64,000 bases of DNA, taken from positions 806,001 through 870,000 of the forward strand of contig NZ_JAHXZR010000001.1 in assembly GCF_019740315.1 (NCBI RefSeq), given 5' to 3'. Below the pieces are notes generated by a model, which made no database searches, was not told where the DNA came from, and saw only the letters and a program-made list of their open reading frames with translations. This document shows, in pieces, positions 1 to 8,252 of this stretch. A program made the translations under genes and the position numbers. The DNA is from Oceanobacter mangrovi (GTDB lineage Bacteria; Pseudomonadota; Gammaproteobacteria; Pseudomonadales; Oceanobacteraceae). Each line of letters opens with the position of its first letter. The stretch's first letter is position 1.

Positions 1-726
1 GTCATCTACAGCTTTAACGAATCCAAGCTGGTGACCGTGTGGGGCGGCTGGTCGCTGAAGTGGTACGGCGAACTGTTCCGTAACGAACAGATCGTCAACG
101 CTGCGATGCTGAGCTTCAAGGTCGCCATGATCAGCGCCACGCTGGCGGTGATTCTGGGCACCATGGCAGGTTTTGCCTTGCAGCGACTGGGCCGGTTCAA
201 GGGCAAGATGATGTTTTCCGGCTGGATCTCGGCACCTCTGGTGATGCCAGACGTGATTACCGGTTTGTCATTGCTGCTGCTGTTCGTTGCACTGGAAAGC
301 CTGTTCGGCTGGCCTGCCGGGCGTGGCACCCTGACCATCATCATCGCTCATACCACCTTCTGTATGGCCTATGTAGCCGTGATTGTGCAGTCGCGCCTGG
401 CCGGTTTCGACGAAACCCTTGAAGAAGCCGCGATGGATCTGGGCGCCCGGCCATCGTCACTGTTCTTCCTGGTGACCCTGCCGTTGATCATGCCGGCGGT
501 ACTGTCTGGCTGGCTGCTGTCGTTCACCATGTCGCTCGACGACCTGGTTATCGCCAGCTTTGTATCTGGCCCGGGCAACAGCACGCTGCCAATGGTGATC
601 TTCTCTAAAGTGCGGCTGGGCGTGACACCGGAAGTTAACGCGCTGGCAACGCTGATGATTCTGGTGGTAGCGATTGGTGTGTTTGTCGCCATGTGGCAAA
701 TGCGCAAACGGCCGGAACCGCAGTAA
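1..726 (+). CDS. potI: Putrescine/spermidine ABC transporter permease (PotI-like), 5' end outside window
   Basis: The reading frame is open from base 1, so the N-terminus (about 35-40 residues by comparison with PotI of about 280 aa) lies upstream of the window. The protein is very hydrophobic with about five membrane segments visible. It carries the inner-membrane permease EAA loop, seen as EEAAMDLGARPSSLFFLVTLP, followed by FTMSLDDLVIASFVSGPG, a stretch typical of PotC/PotI permeases. In this family the permease pairs with PotH, the ATPase PotG and the periplasmic PotF to import polyamines. The next two genes (amidotransferase, flavoprotein oxidase) fit a polyamine uptake-and-catabolism locus. 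Family assignment is firm; putrescine rather than spermidine is inferred from the neighbours. Confidence 0.88.
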   Translation, partial: VIYSFNESKLVTVWGGWSLKWYGELFRNEQIVNAAMLSFKVAMISATLAVILGTMAGFALQRLGRFKGKMMFSGWISAPLVMPDVITGLSLLLLFVALESLFGWPAGRGTLTIIIAHTTFCMAYVAVIVQSRLAGFDETLEEAAMDLGARPSSLFFLVTLPLIMPAVLSGWLLSFTMSLDDLVIASFVSGPGNSTLPMVIFSKVRLGVTPEVNALATLMILVVAIGVFVAMWQMRKRPEPQ

Positions 727-740
727 GCCGTTCAATTGCT

Positions 741-765
741 CGTTCCCACGCCCGGCGTGGGAACG
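741..765. repeat. Perfect palindrome after potI (terminator or REP-like)
   Basis: CGTTCCCACGC and GCGTGGGAACG form an 11-bp perfect inverted repeat with a 3-base loop, 14 bases after the potI stop. There is no T-run after the stem, so it looks more like a REP-type palindrome (this stem sequence is common in intergenic DNA of gammaproteobacteria) than a classical terminator. It may still stabilise or end the potI transcript. Confidence 0.7.
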
Positions 766-811
766 ATTGCGCCACCGCCTGCAACGAAATAACCCAACTC
801 AAGAGCATGTT

Positions 812-1528
812 ATGAAAATCGGTATTCTTGCCACCGGCATCACGCCGGATGAAATGATTCCCCAATACGGCAGCTACGCCGATATGTTTGTACGCCTGTT
901 CGCGCCGCTCAATCCCGGCTTTGACTATCAGGTGTACGACGTCCGGCTGGGAACATTTCCGGAGGCTGCCGACGAATGCGATGGCTGGATCATCACCGGT
1001 TCCAAATTCAGTGTTTACGAAGACATTGACTGGATTCACCAGCTGAAAGAATTCACCCGTGCCATTGGTGCCTCCCGCAAGCCGCTGGTCGGCATCTGTT
1101 TTGGTCATCAGCTGATGGCCGAAGCCTTTGGCGGCAAGGTCGAAAAATACACCGGTGGCTGGGGCGTGGGTGTTCACCAGTATCAGGTTCATGGTGCCCT
1201 GGCAGACAAGCTGTCCGGCCAGATTCGTGTTAACGCCGTGCATCAGGATCAGGTCTCGATTCTGCCAGCCGGTGCGGAAGTGGTCGCCAGCTCGGAATTC
1301 TGTCGTTACGCCGGTCTGAGCTACGACGGCGGCCGTATGGTGAGCCTGCAACCGCACCCGGAATTCACCCTCAAGTTCGAGGAAGACCTGCTGAAATTCC
1401 GTGGTGGTGACGGCATTCCAATGGACGCGGCTGCGCCCGGCATTGAGACCGCAACCGCGCCGAATGCCTGTGTTGATTCGCCGGTGATTGCCGAGTGGCT
1501 GCTGAGCGTGCTGCAGGGCAGTTACTGA
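812..1528 (+). CDS. Class I glutamine amidotransferase (GATase1)
   Basis: A 238-aa single-domain class I amidotransferase (COG0518-like). The nucleophile elbow GICFGHQ puts the catalytic Cys at residue 96; the PHPEF motif gives His182 and Glu184, completing the triad. The ATG at 812 was chosen because the protein then begins with the usual MKIGIL beta strand. Such proteins hydrolyse an amide of glutamine or a gamma-glutamyl compound. Its position between a polyamine permease and a gamma-glutamylputrescine oxidase-like gene suggests a role in polyamine catabolism, by analogy with the gamma-glutamyl-GABA hydrolase step (PuuD), although the sequence is not the longer PuuD/peptidase C26 type. Substrate is therefore inferred only from context. 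Confidence 0.82.
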   Translation: MKIGILATGITPDEMIPQYGSYADMFVRLFAPLNPGFDYQVYDVRLGTFPEAADECDGWIITGSKFSVYEDIDWIHQLKEFTRAIGASRKPLVGICFGHQLMAEAFGGKVEKYTGGWGVGVHQYQVHGALADKLSGQIRVNAVHQDQVSILPAGAEVVASSEFCRYAGLSYDGGRMVSLQPHPEFTLKFEEDLLKFRGGDGIPMDAAAPGIETATAPNACVDSPVIAEWLLSVLQGSY

Positions 1529-1541
1529 TCGCCTTAATGTT

Positions 1542-1570
1542 ATCCCGGACGAGCTTGCGAGATCCGGGAT
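1542..1570. repeat. ATCCCGGA/TCCGGGAT palindrome (REP-like)
   Basis: ATCCCGGA (1542-1549) and TCCGGGAT (1563-1570) form an inverted repeat right after the amidotransferase stop. The same core occurs inside the MITE-like element at 63252-63398, and the related TTCCGGG/CCCGGAA form occurs in the array at 5941-6205. It is probably a dispersed palindromic repeat. Confidence 0.6.
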
Positions 1571-1613
1571 TCATGCGGCTTCAATTTATCCAAACCCTTG
1601 CCGGAATTCTGCC

Positions 1614-2882
1614 ATGCACGCTGACAGCCTGTACGCCAGCACCTGCCGCTATTCACTCGATTTTGCTGCCCTTGCAGGCGATATCCACGCCGATGTGACC
1701 ATTATCGGTGGTGGCATGACAGGCGTTAGTGCGGCGCTGGAACTGGCCGAGCAGGGTTATCGGGTGGTCTTGCTGGAAGCTGAACAGCTGGCCTGGGGAG
1801 CTTCCGGTCGTTCCGGTGGCCAGATCATTGCCGGGGCCGGTGAAAACGGTGCCAGTTTGTTGAAACTGCTGGGCCAGGCCGATGCCCGCAAGGCGTTTCA
1901 GTTATCGCTGGAAGGCATCGAGCTGATCCGCCAGCGGGTTGAGCGTTACCAGATTCCCTGTGACCTGCAGAGTGGCCAGCTGGAAGTTGCCGCCCACGCC
2001 AGTCATGTCGATCATTTGCGGCGTTCAGTCGAGCTGCAACAACAGACCTTTGATTATCCGGTGCAGTTGCTGGATGCCGGGCAAACCGCCGCCAAAACCG
2101 GCAGCCTGGTATACCACGCGGCCGCCTGGGACCCCAATGGTGGTCACCTGCATCCGATGAACTACACCCTCGGGTTAGCCCAGGCTGCTGTGGCGGCGGG
2201 TGCGCAGGTGTATGAACACTCACAGGTTCGCAAGATTCATTACGGCCCCAAAACCCTGGTGAAAACCGACCAGGGCTCAGTCAGTAGCGATTTTCTGGTG
2301 GTGGCAGGTAACGCCTATCTGGACAAATTAGTGCCGGATATCGAGCGTTATATGATGCCGGTCGGTAGTTATATCTGTGCCACAGTGCCGCTGCCGGACA
2401 GCCTGCAGCCGACGGTTATACCGAGTAATGCTGCGGTATTCGATACCCGTAATCTGTTCAGCTACTACCGCAAGGACGGCGACGGCAGATTATTGTGGGG
2501 GGGCCGTGTTGGGCTCACCAACAAGCCGCCGAAAAATCTGCCGGGCATCATGCAAAAACGCATCGCAGCGACCTTCCCACAGCTCGGCAACATTGGCTTT
2601 GAGAAAAGCTGGTCCGGCAACGTCGCCGTCACCCGTTATCGCACCCCACACTTTGGCAAGCTGGCTTCCAACGTCTTTTTTGCTCACGGCTATTCTGGCC
2701 ATGGCGTCGTGATGGCAGGAATGGGCGGCGCCTGTATCGCCCGCGCGATTCAGGGCCAGGCGGAACAGTTCCGCTTGCTGGAACGCTTCCCGGTGATGCC
2801 GTTACCGTCACGCGGCATCTTGCACTCGGCCGCACTGGCAGCAGCGATGATCTGGTTCCGGCTGCGTGATGCAGTGGGCTGA
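1614..2882 (+). CDS. puuB: FAD-dependent oxidase, gamma-glutamylputrescine oxidase type (PuuB-like)
   Basis: A 422-aa flavoprotein of the D-amino acid oxidase (DAO) family, close to the usual PuuB length. The ADP-binding motif IIGGGMTGVSAA lies at residues 30-41, followed by the family signature GASGRSGGQI near residue 64 and a C-terminal FAD-contact stretch GYSGHGVVMAGMGG. In the Puu pathway PuuB oxidises gamma-glutamylputrescine to the aldehyde that PuuC then oxidises. A PuuC-type dehydrogenase sits 24 kb away at 26960-28459. The gene follows potI and an amidotransferase on the same strand. The DAO family is certain; the precise substrate is inferred. Confidence 0.8.
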   Translation: MHADSLYASTCRYSLDFAALAGDIHADVTIIGGGMTGVSAALELAEQGYRVVLLEAEQLAWGASGRSGGQIIAGAGENGASLLKLLGQADARKAFQLSLEGIELIRQRVERYQIPCDLQSGQLEVAAHASHVDHLRRSVELQQQTFDYPVQLLDAGQTAAKTGSLVYHAAAWDPNGGHLHPMNYTLGLAQAAVAAGAQVYEHSQVRKIHYGPKTLVKTDQGSVSSDFLVVAGNAYLDKLVPDIERYMMPVGSYICATVPLPDSLQPTVIPSNAAVFDTRNLFSYYRKDGDGRLLWGGRVGLTNKPPKNLPGIMQKRIAATFPQLGNIGFEKSWSGNVAVTRYRTPHFGKLASNVFFAHGYSGHGVVMAGMGGACIARAIQGQAEQFRLLERFPVMPLPSRGILHSAALAAAMIWFRLRDAVG

Positions 2883-2904
2883 TCGGCAAATCAGAATCAA
2901 CGTT

Positions 2905-3393
2905 TCAGAACCAGCGTTGCGGCCAGGGCTTACCGGAAACCCAGCGGTGATAACCGTAGCCAAACAGTACGATGGTGAATACGCCGACGGCTACCGGAGT
3001 CACTAGAAAGTGCCAGCTGGCACCGGTGAGCATCGCCAGCAAGGGATTGGCTCCGGCTGGTGGATGAAGGGTATCGGTCAGCATCATCAACATCACGGCC
3101 AGCCCAACCGCCAGACCCAGACTCCAGCCATGCACACCGAACAGCGTCAGACAGCCAAGCCCGACCGCAGTGGTCAACAAATGGCCCAGCACAATATTGC
3201 GCGGTTGCGCCAGCGGGCTGGCCGGCAAACCAAACAAAATCACCATGGTGGCGCCAAACGGTGCCATCAACCACAAGCCATGCCCGAGTTCACCAATATA
3301 GCTGAGAGCGGTGATACAAGCGGCTGCCCCCATCCCTGCCAGTAAGGCTGTGATAAGGCCGGATGTGTTTATCCGGCTGATCAATAAATTCAT
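2905..3393 (-). CDS. HPP family integral membrane protein
   Basis: A 162-aa protein with about four to five membrane helices and the family-defining motif HPPAGANPLLAML in the second half. HPP proteins are small inner-membrane proteins; some relatives have been linked to nitrite transport in chloroplasts and cyanobacteria, but the bacterial role is unsettled. It is divergent from the TetR gene at 3577, and two inverted repeats in the 183-base gap make it the likely target of that repressor. It is convergent with the flavoprotein gene that ends at 2882. Confidence 0.85.
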   Translation of the reverse strand: MNLLISRINTSGLITALLAGMGAAACITALSYIGELGHGLWLMAPFGATMVILFGLPASPLAQPRNIVLGHLLTTAVGLGCLTLFGVHGWSLGLAVGLAVMLMMLTDTLHPPAGANPLLAMLTGASWHFLVTPVAVGVFTIVLFGYGYHRWVSGKPWPQRWF

Positions 3394-3440
3394 CTGTAAT
3401 CTCCCCAGGCCTGGTTATTTCTGATCCTGATTGTCAGGTA

Positions 3441-3481
3441 GACCGATCGGTCTCTTTTTAAGGTAGACAGATTGGTCTACC
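3441..3481. promoter_or_regulatory. Two TetR-type operator palindromes between HPP and TetR genes
   Basis: GACCGATCGGTC (3441-3452) is a perfect 12-bp palindrome, and GGTAGAC-AGATTG-GTCTACC (3462-3481) has perfect 7-bp arms. Both contain the TAGAC...GTCTA half-site typical of TetR/AcrR repressors. They lie 48-90 bases upstream of the HPP start and about 100 bases upstream of the tetR start, in the divergent gap, so one repressor could control both genes. Confidence 0.7.
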
Positions 3482-3576
3482 AGTGTCAACATGCATCGGA
3501 TAATCAGGCTGGCGTTCACTCCTTGGCTGATGAGGAGCAGGGCAGGTCTGGGGAATGGAATTGAGCGAGGTTCAGG

Positions 3577-4143
3577 GTGGATAAGCGAGCACAATTGGTA
3601 GCGCAGGCCTTTCAGCTGTTCTACCAGCAAGGGATTTATGCGGTTGGTATCAACAAGGTGCTGGAGCACTCGGGGATAGCCAGAAAAACCCTCTATCACC
3701 ACTTTGCCAGCAAGGAAGATCTGGTGGCCGCAACCGTTGCCTATCGGGACCAGATGTTTCGGGATTGGCTATTCGGCCGTATGGCGACGGTAGATGCGGG
3801 CAAGCCAGCCTTGCTGGCCATGTTTGCAGCACTGGATGACTGGTTTCACAACCGAGAGCCGCACATGCCGGAATTCCATGGCTGCTATTTCATCAACGTC
3901 AGTGCCGAGTTCTCTGACCCGACGCATCCGATTCATCAGCAATGTGCCGAACACAAGCGCTTGATACTGCAGCAGATCCAGCAACAACTGCAGGCTGCCG
4001 GTGTGCCTGCAGCCGAATGTGAGAGTCTGGCAGACCATATCGCCATGCTGAAAGAAGGGGCGATTGTGCAGGCGCATGTGATGGGCGACAAACAGGCTGC
4101 TATCAAGGCAGGCAGGCTGGTGGATGCGCTTGTCGGGGCCTGA
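3577..4143 (+). CDS. TetR/AcrR family repressor
   Basis: A 188-aa regulator. The N-terminal helix-turn-helix spans about residues 23-50, with GINKVLEHSGIARKTLYHHF as recognition region; the C-terminal ligand domain resembles the TetR_C_16/YcdC-like group. The start is a GTG at 3577; no in-frame ATG lies close upstream. It is transcribed away from the HPP membrane protein gene and faces two perfect inverted repeats, consistent with autorepression and control of that gene. The inducer is unknown. Confidence 0.85.
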   Translation: MDKRAQLVAQAFQLFYQQGIYAVGINKVLEHSGIARKTLYHHFASKEDLVAATVAYRDQMFRDWLFGRMATVDAGKPALLAMFAALDDWFHNREPHMPEFHGCYFINVSAEFSDPTHPIHQQCAEHKRLILQQIQQQLQAAGVPAAECESLADHIAMLKEGAIVQAHVMGDKQAAIKAGRLVDALVGA

Positions 4144-4163
4144 AGAGTGCTTCATCTGCAAGC

Positions 4164-4622
4164 TCAGAAACTGTGCACCCGGCTGGAGAAAAACACCACG
4201 CCGGGCAGATCGCCCTGCATAAACTGATAGATAAAGCGTTCGGAGTTCAGCTCCAGAATACGGTAGCTGTAATAACGGGTTTCGCCGTCGCTGTTGGTGG
4301 TCACCGTGTTCATACGCTGGCTGGAGGCGTCGCATTGCCAGTGGCCTTGCAGGCGGTGGTCGGGTGAGCCATCGGCGTTGAGGAAATCAATCACCAGTTT
4401 GCCGTTATGGTCGCTGCGGGAAATCCAGCGAGTGATCTGGCCGTTCAGCAGGGTTTGTTGGCCACGCCAGACACCGGCCATTTGTTCGCAACGAAGCGGG
4501 CGCAGCGCGGCAGGTTGGGGGTGAGCGCTGGTATTCGGGCTGTCGCTGGCAGCGTTTTGGGTAACCGCAACGCCGCTCAGCAGCGGAGTCAACACAAGTA
4601 CTAGAGTCAGGACAGCATTCAT
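4164..4622 (-). CDS. Small exported protein of unknown function
   Basis: A 152-aa protein that I do not recognise. The ATG at 4622 is preceded by a strong GGGAGGAT ribosome site, which favours it over an upstream ATG at 4703. Residues 1-24 form a hydrophobic signal peptide (MNAVLTLVLVLTPLLSGVAV), followed by a low-complexity linker rich in Ser, Pro and Ala and then a domain with CEQMAGVWRGQQTLLNG and LQGHWQCDASSQRM, the two Cys possibly forming a disulfide in the periplasm. The pattern of short beta strands (GVWRG, LVIDFL, RYYSYRILEL, RFIYQF) suggests a small beta-barrel or lipocalin-like fold. It is convergent with the tetR gene. Confidence 0.65.
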   Translation of the reverse strand: MNAVLTLVLVLTPLLSGVAVTQNAASDSPNTSAHPQPAALRPLRCEQMAGVWRGQQTLLNGQITRWISRSDHNGKLVIDFLNADGSPDHRLQGHWQCDASSQRMNTVTTNSDGETRYYSYRILELNSERFIYQFMQGDLPGVVFFSSRVHSF

Positions 4623-4880
4623 CTGTGATCCTCCCTCTGGAAGTGAATCCAACTTAGCACCGTTCAAAGCGCCGATACCAGTGGGTATGGCGATATTGTC
4701 CAACGTCTCCTAAATCCTGTTTTCGGAAATTTGAGATCCCCGCCGAATTGGCGATAAACCCTGACCTGGCGCCGTTATCTGTCGCTCCCTTGTTTATAAT
4801 CCAGACAACTCACGCAGCCGCTGGCTGTATTCTTTTTCTGACAGGGTTTCGGTGCCAGCGCCGGAAATCACGGTAATGTT

Positions 4881-5903
4881 ATGCGTTTGTCGATTGTGGA
4901 CCAATCACCCGTCATGGCTGGTCATAGCGCCGCAGAAGCGGTGGGGCTGACAATAGATCTGGCTCGTTATTGTGACGAGCTGGGGTATCACAGATTCTGG
5001 GTTGCGGAGCACCACAACAGCAAACATTTCGCCAACCCCTGCCCGGAAATTCTGGCGACAGCGGTGGCATCCCGTACTCGTCGAATTCGGGTCGGCAGTG
5101 GTGGCGTGATGCTGTCGCATTACAATCCGCTCAAGGTGGCGGAGTGCTTTCGGATGCTGGCGACCCTGTTCCCCGATCGGATTGACCTTGGCATTGGTCG
5201 TGCGCCCGGCGGCAGTCAGCTGACGACGCGGGCACTGGCCTGGCCTCATGCGCCGTTACCGACTGAATTTTATGCTGAACAGGCGCAATTGCTGGCGGGT
5301 TTACTGCAAAACCAGTTGCCTGCGGATCACGGCTTTGCCGGTCTTCAGCTGATGCCGGATAACACTCCGACGCCAGCATTGTGGATGCTGGGCTCCAGTG
5401 GTGGCAGTGCCCGCCTGGCCGGGCAACTGGGCTATAAACTGGCGCTGGCACGGTTTATTGCTGCCGAACACTGCCAGCCGCAGATCTTTGCGGATTATCG
5501 TCAGGCCTGGCAGCAGGCCGGACATGAAGGGGAGCCGGAAACCTTGCTGGCGATTGCCTGTATCTGTGCCGAAACCGATGAGGAAGCTCGCTGGCGCGCA
5601 GGCACTGCGGTGTATCGCAAGCTGTCCATGCAGTTCGGCGGCCAGCCGGGGTTCGAACCGGAAGAGCCGTTGTTGTCGCCGGATCAGGTACAGGATCGTT
5701 ATCGTCAGCTGCCGCGTTCGCAACAAGCCATATTTGACCAGATCCTGGCTGGCTACACCGTTGGCTCACCAGCCAACTGCATGGATGAAATCGAACGGCT
5801 GGCAGCTGAGTTTGGCGTGAACGAGATTGCTATGGTCTCGGTGACCCATACTCATCAGCAGCGGCTGGATAGTGTCAGGCTGATCGCCGAACAGGCGTTT
5901 TAG
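4881..5903 (+). CDS. LLM class flavin-dependent oxidoreductase (luciferase-like, YhbW/MsnO8 type)
   Basis: A 340-aa single-domain bacterial-luciferase-like protein. Typical motifs are the N-terminal LSIVDQSPV, the RFWVAEHHN signature near residue 40, and RIDLGIGRAPGG near residue 100. Family members use FMNH2 or F420; this short type is common in proteobacteria and mostly of unknown substrate. A TATAAT-like -10 box sits at about 4794. It appears monocistronic and is followed by a tandem repeat array. Confidence 0.88.
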   Translation: MRLSIVDQSPVMAGHSAAEAVGLTIDLARYCDELGYHRFWVAEHHNSKHFANPCPEILATAVASRTRRIRVGSGGVMLSHYNPLKVAECFRMLATLFPDRIDLGIGRAPGGSQLTTRALAWPHAPLPTEFYAEQAQLLAGLLQNQLPADHGFAGLQLMPDNTPTPALWMLGSSGGSARLAGQLGYKLALARFIAAEHCQPQIFADYRQAWQQAGHEGEPETLLAIACICAETDEEARWRAGTAVYRKLSMQFGGQPGFEPEEPLLSPDQVQDRYRQLPRSQQAIFDQILAGYTVGSPANCMDEIERLAAEFGVNEIAMVSVTHTHQQRLDSVRLIAEQAF

Positions 5904-5931
5904 AAGACCGTTGGATAACTTGGGCGTTCAG

Positions 5932-6205
5932 GACGACGGAAGTGTCTTTCCGGGCTTGCCCCGGAATCCAGACGGTTGTGAATCGTTCGAGTCAGTGGAT
6001 CCAGAATCGCTGCGCGTTCAGGAAGACGCAGGTGTCTTTCCGGGCTTGCCCCGGAATCCAGACGGTTGTGAGTAGTTCGAGTCAGTGGATCCTGAATCGC
6101 TGCGCGTTCAGGAAGACGGAAGCGTCTTTCCGGGCTTGCCCCGGAATCCAGACGGTTGCGAATCGTTTGAGTCAGTGGATACTGAATCGCTGCGCGTTCA
6201 GTATG
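5932..6205. repeat. Three tandem ~90-bp repeats with palindromic cores
   Basis: The core TTCCGGGCTTGCCCCGGAA recurs in phase at about 5948, 6038 and 6128, exactly 90 bases apart. Each unit also holds the sequence CAGTGGATCCTGAATCGC (or a close variant) followed by GTTCAGGA, giving a second stem. The short open frames across this array (on both strands) are translated repeats, not genes. A single half-unit recurs at 13189-13226 and a related unit inside the element at 63252-63398. Confidence 0.88.
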
Positions 6206-6215
6206 ACAGCGAATG

Positions 6216-6620
6216 TCACTGCCGCTGGAACAGAGTCGCCAGCGCTGCAGCCGCAATCTGCTGATCCTGCTCAGCCGTGGCACCGGAAATTCCGATGCCA
6301 CCCAGCAGCTGGCCATTGTGCAGAATCGGCAAACCTCCGCCGAAAGCACACAGGCCCTGATTGCTGCCACTCATACCCAGCAGCTTTTCCTGCTCAATCA
6401 CCTTGCCGAAGGCATCGGTCGGACAGCGGAACAGCACTGCGGTGCGAGCCTTGCGCTGGGCCACGTCAGACGAGCCGAGAAAGGCTTCGTCCATCCGCAG
6501 AAAACCCAGCGGGTTAGCACCGCTATCGACCACCGCCACACAAACCTGTAATTCCATTTGGGTGGCGCTGGCGACCGCCTGATCCAGCAGCTGACGTACC
6601 TGTTGACTGGTCAGAGTCAT
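6216..6620 (-). CDS. GlcG/HbpS-like protein (DUF336)
   Basis: A 134-aa protein of the GlcG/HbpS family, complete at the usual length. Characteristic stretches are VCVAVVDSGANPLGF near residue 27, AQRKARTAV in the middle and GGGLPILHNGQLLGGIGISG near residue 95. Family members bind haem or act as accessory proteins of catabolic operons; the biochemical role in aromatic pathways is unknown. It starts 13 bases after the stop of the hydroxymuconic semialdehyde dehydrogenase gene, so the two are almost certainly co-transcribed. Confidence 0.8.
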   Translation of the reverse strand: MTLTSQQVRQLLDQAVASATQMELQVCVAVVDSGANPLGFLRMDEAFLGSSDVAQRKARTAVLFRCPTDAFGKVIEQEKLLGMSGSNQGLCAFGGGLPILHNGQLLGGIGISGATAEQDQQIAAAALATLFQRQ

Positions 6621-6633
6621 GATTGCTCCCGTC

Positions 6634-8097
6634 TTACAACTTGATGCAGATGTTTTTCAGCTCGGTGTAGAACTCCAGTCCGTGGACGCCACCTTCACGG
6701 CCAATACCGGATTGCTTGGCGCCACCAAAGGCAGTGCGCAGGTCGCGCAGGAACCAGGAGTTGATCCAGACGATACCGGCTTCCATTTGTTCCCCAACAC
6801 GAATGGCTCGGGCTGAGTTTTCGGTCCAGATAGCGGCCGCCAGGCCGTAGTCGGTGTCGTTGGCCAGTGCGATCACTTCTTCTTCGGTATCGAACGGACG
6901 GATATGGCAGCAAGGGCCAAAGATTTCTTCCCTTACCACGCGGGCATTGTCGGCCAGGCCGGTCCAGATGGTCGGTTCGATCCAGGCGCCCTGGTTCAGC
7001 TCGGCGTCACCCATATCCGGGATGCCGCCGCCAATTTCGACAGTGGCGCCTTCTTCTTTGGCGAGGCCGTAGTAGTAGGCCACCTTGTCTCGGTGCTCGA
7101 GGCTCACCAGCGGGCCGAAGTTGGCATCAGGGTCTTCCGGACGGCCGAGCTTGAGTTTGGCCACTTCTTCTTTCATGCGGGCAAGGAACTGGTCGTACAC
7201 GCCGCGCTGGACGTACACCCTTTCGGTACCAAGACAAACCTGACCACAGTTCACAAAGGCGGAACGCATGGTGCCTTCGACGGCTTTTTCAATGTCGCAG
7301 TCATCGAACACTATGCCGGGGTTTTTACCACCGCATTCCAGCGAGATATTGCGCAGGCCACAGGCCGCGGCCTTCATGATGATTTCACCGGTGCGGGTTT
7401 CGCCGGTAAAGGTGATGGCGTCAACGTCCTTGTGTTCGGTCAGGAAGGCACCAGCGGAATCCGGGCCAAAGCCGTGCACGACGTTGAAGACACCGGCCGG
7501 AACGCCGCATTCGTTCATCACTTCACCCAGCAGCGTGGTGGTGGCCGGGGTTTCTTCCGATGGTTTCACGACCACCGTGTTACCACAGGCCATGGCCGGG
7601 CCGACTTTCCAGGTCATCAGCAGCAGCGGCAGGTTCCACGGCGAAATCACCGCAATCACACCCTTGGGCGTGCGGTGGCCCATGTTGATGGCACCTTTAC
7701 CATCCGGGGTATCCAGCCGGAAGCTTTCGGTCGGGTGGTTGGCGAGGGTTTCCGAGAAGGCCTTGAAGTTGGCGGCACCACGGGGAATATCGATATGGGA
7801 AGCAATGTGACGTGGCTTGCCGGTGTCGAGGCATTCGGCCACCAGAAACTCTTCAAAACGTTCGTTGATGCGGTCGGCAACCTTGTTCAGCAGCTCGATC
7901 CGTTTGGCTTGGCTGTATTTGGCCCAGGGGCCTTTAAGCGCCTGTTTGGCGGCGGCTACGGCAGCATCCACTTCTTCACGACCGGCTTCATGCACCAGGC
8001 CGATCAGGCTGTTATCAACCGGGTTGCGGTTTTCAAAGGTTTTACCGGACGCCGAGCTGACAAACTGTCCGTTAATAAAATGGCGGAATTCTTTCAT
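6634..8097 (-). CDS. xylG: 2-hydroxymuconic semialdehyde dehydrogenase
   Basis: A 487-aa NAD-dependent aldehyde dehydrogenase that oxidises the catechol meta-cleavage product to 4-oxalocrotonate. The active-site Glu254 is in SLECGGKNP and the catalytic Cys288 in NCGQVCLGTERVYV, a stretch typical of XylG/DmpC. The ATG at 8097 gives MKEFRHFI, the family's usual N-terminus; a TTG three codons upstream is the alternative. It is followed closely by the GlcG-like gene. The dioxygenase that makes its substrate lies 2 kb away at 10101-11030. An aminomuconate-semialdehyde dehydrogenase is the other possibility in this branch, but the neighbourhood favours the catechol pathway. Confidence 0.88.
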   Translation of the reverse strand: MKEFRHFINGQFVSSASGKTFENRNPVDNSLIGLVHEAGREEVDAAVAAAKQALKGPWAKYSQAKRIELLNKVADRINERFEEFLVAECLDTGKPRHIASHIDIPRGAANFKAFSETLANHPTESFRLDTPDGKGAINMGHRTPKGVIAVISPWNLPLLLMTWKVGPAMACGNTVVVKPSEETPATTTLLGEVMNECGVPAGVFNVVHGFGPDSAGAFLTEHKDVDAITFTGETRTGEIIMKAAACGLRNISLECGGKNPGIVFDDCDIEKAVEGTMRSAFVNCGQVCLGTERVYVQRGVYDQFLARMKEEVAKLKLGRPEDPDANFGPLVSLEHRDKVAYYYGLAKEEGATVEIGGGIPDMGDAELNQGAWIEPTIWTGLADNARVVREEIFGPCCHIRPFDTEEEVIALANDTDYGLAAAIWTENSARAIRVGEQMEAGIVWINSWFLRDLRTAFGGAKQSGIGREGGVHGLEFYTELKNICIKL

Positions 8098-8252
8098 AGC
8101 ACTCAATACCCGTTTGTTATGTTTATGGACCGGGTGGCCGGCCAGGACGATCTATGCAGAATATCGTCACGACAAAGCTGCGAGACAGCGGCAAAAGCAA
8201 AATCAGATCATCCCGAATATGAGATGTTGAGGCTGCTTTTGTGGAATAACGG

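Noticed and set aside
5942-6517. Plus-strand open frame rich in repeated FRACPGIQTV units
   Set aside because: The apparent protein repeat is just the 90-bp palindromic array translated, then runs antisense through the GlcG-like gene.
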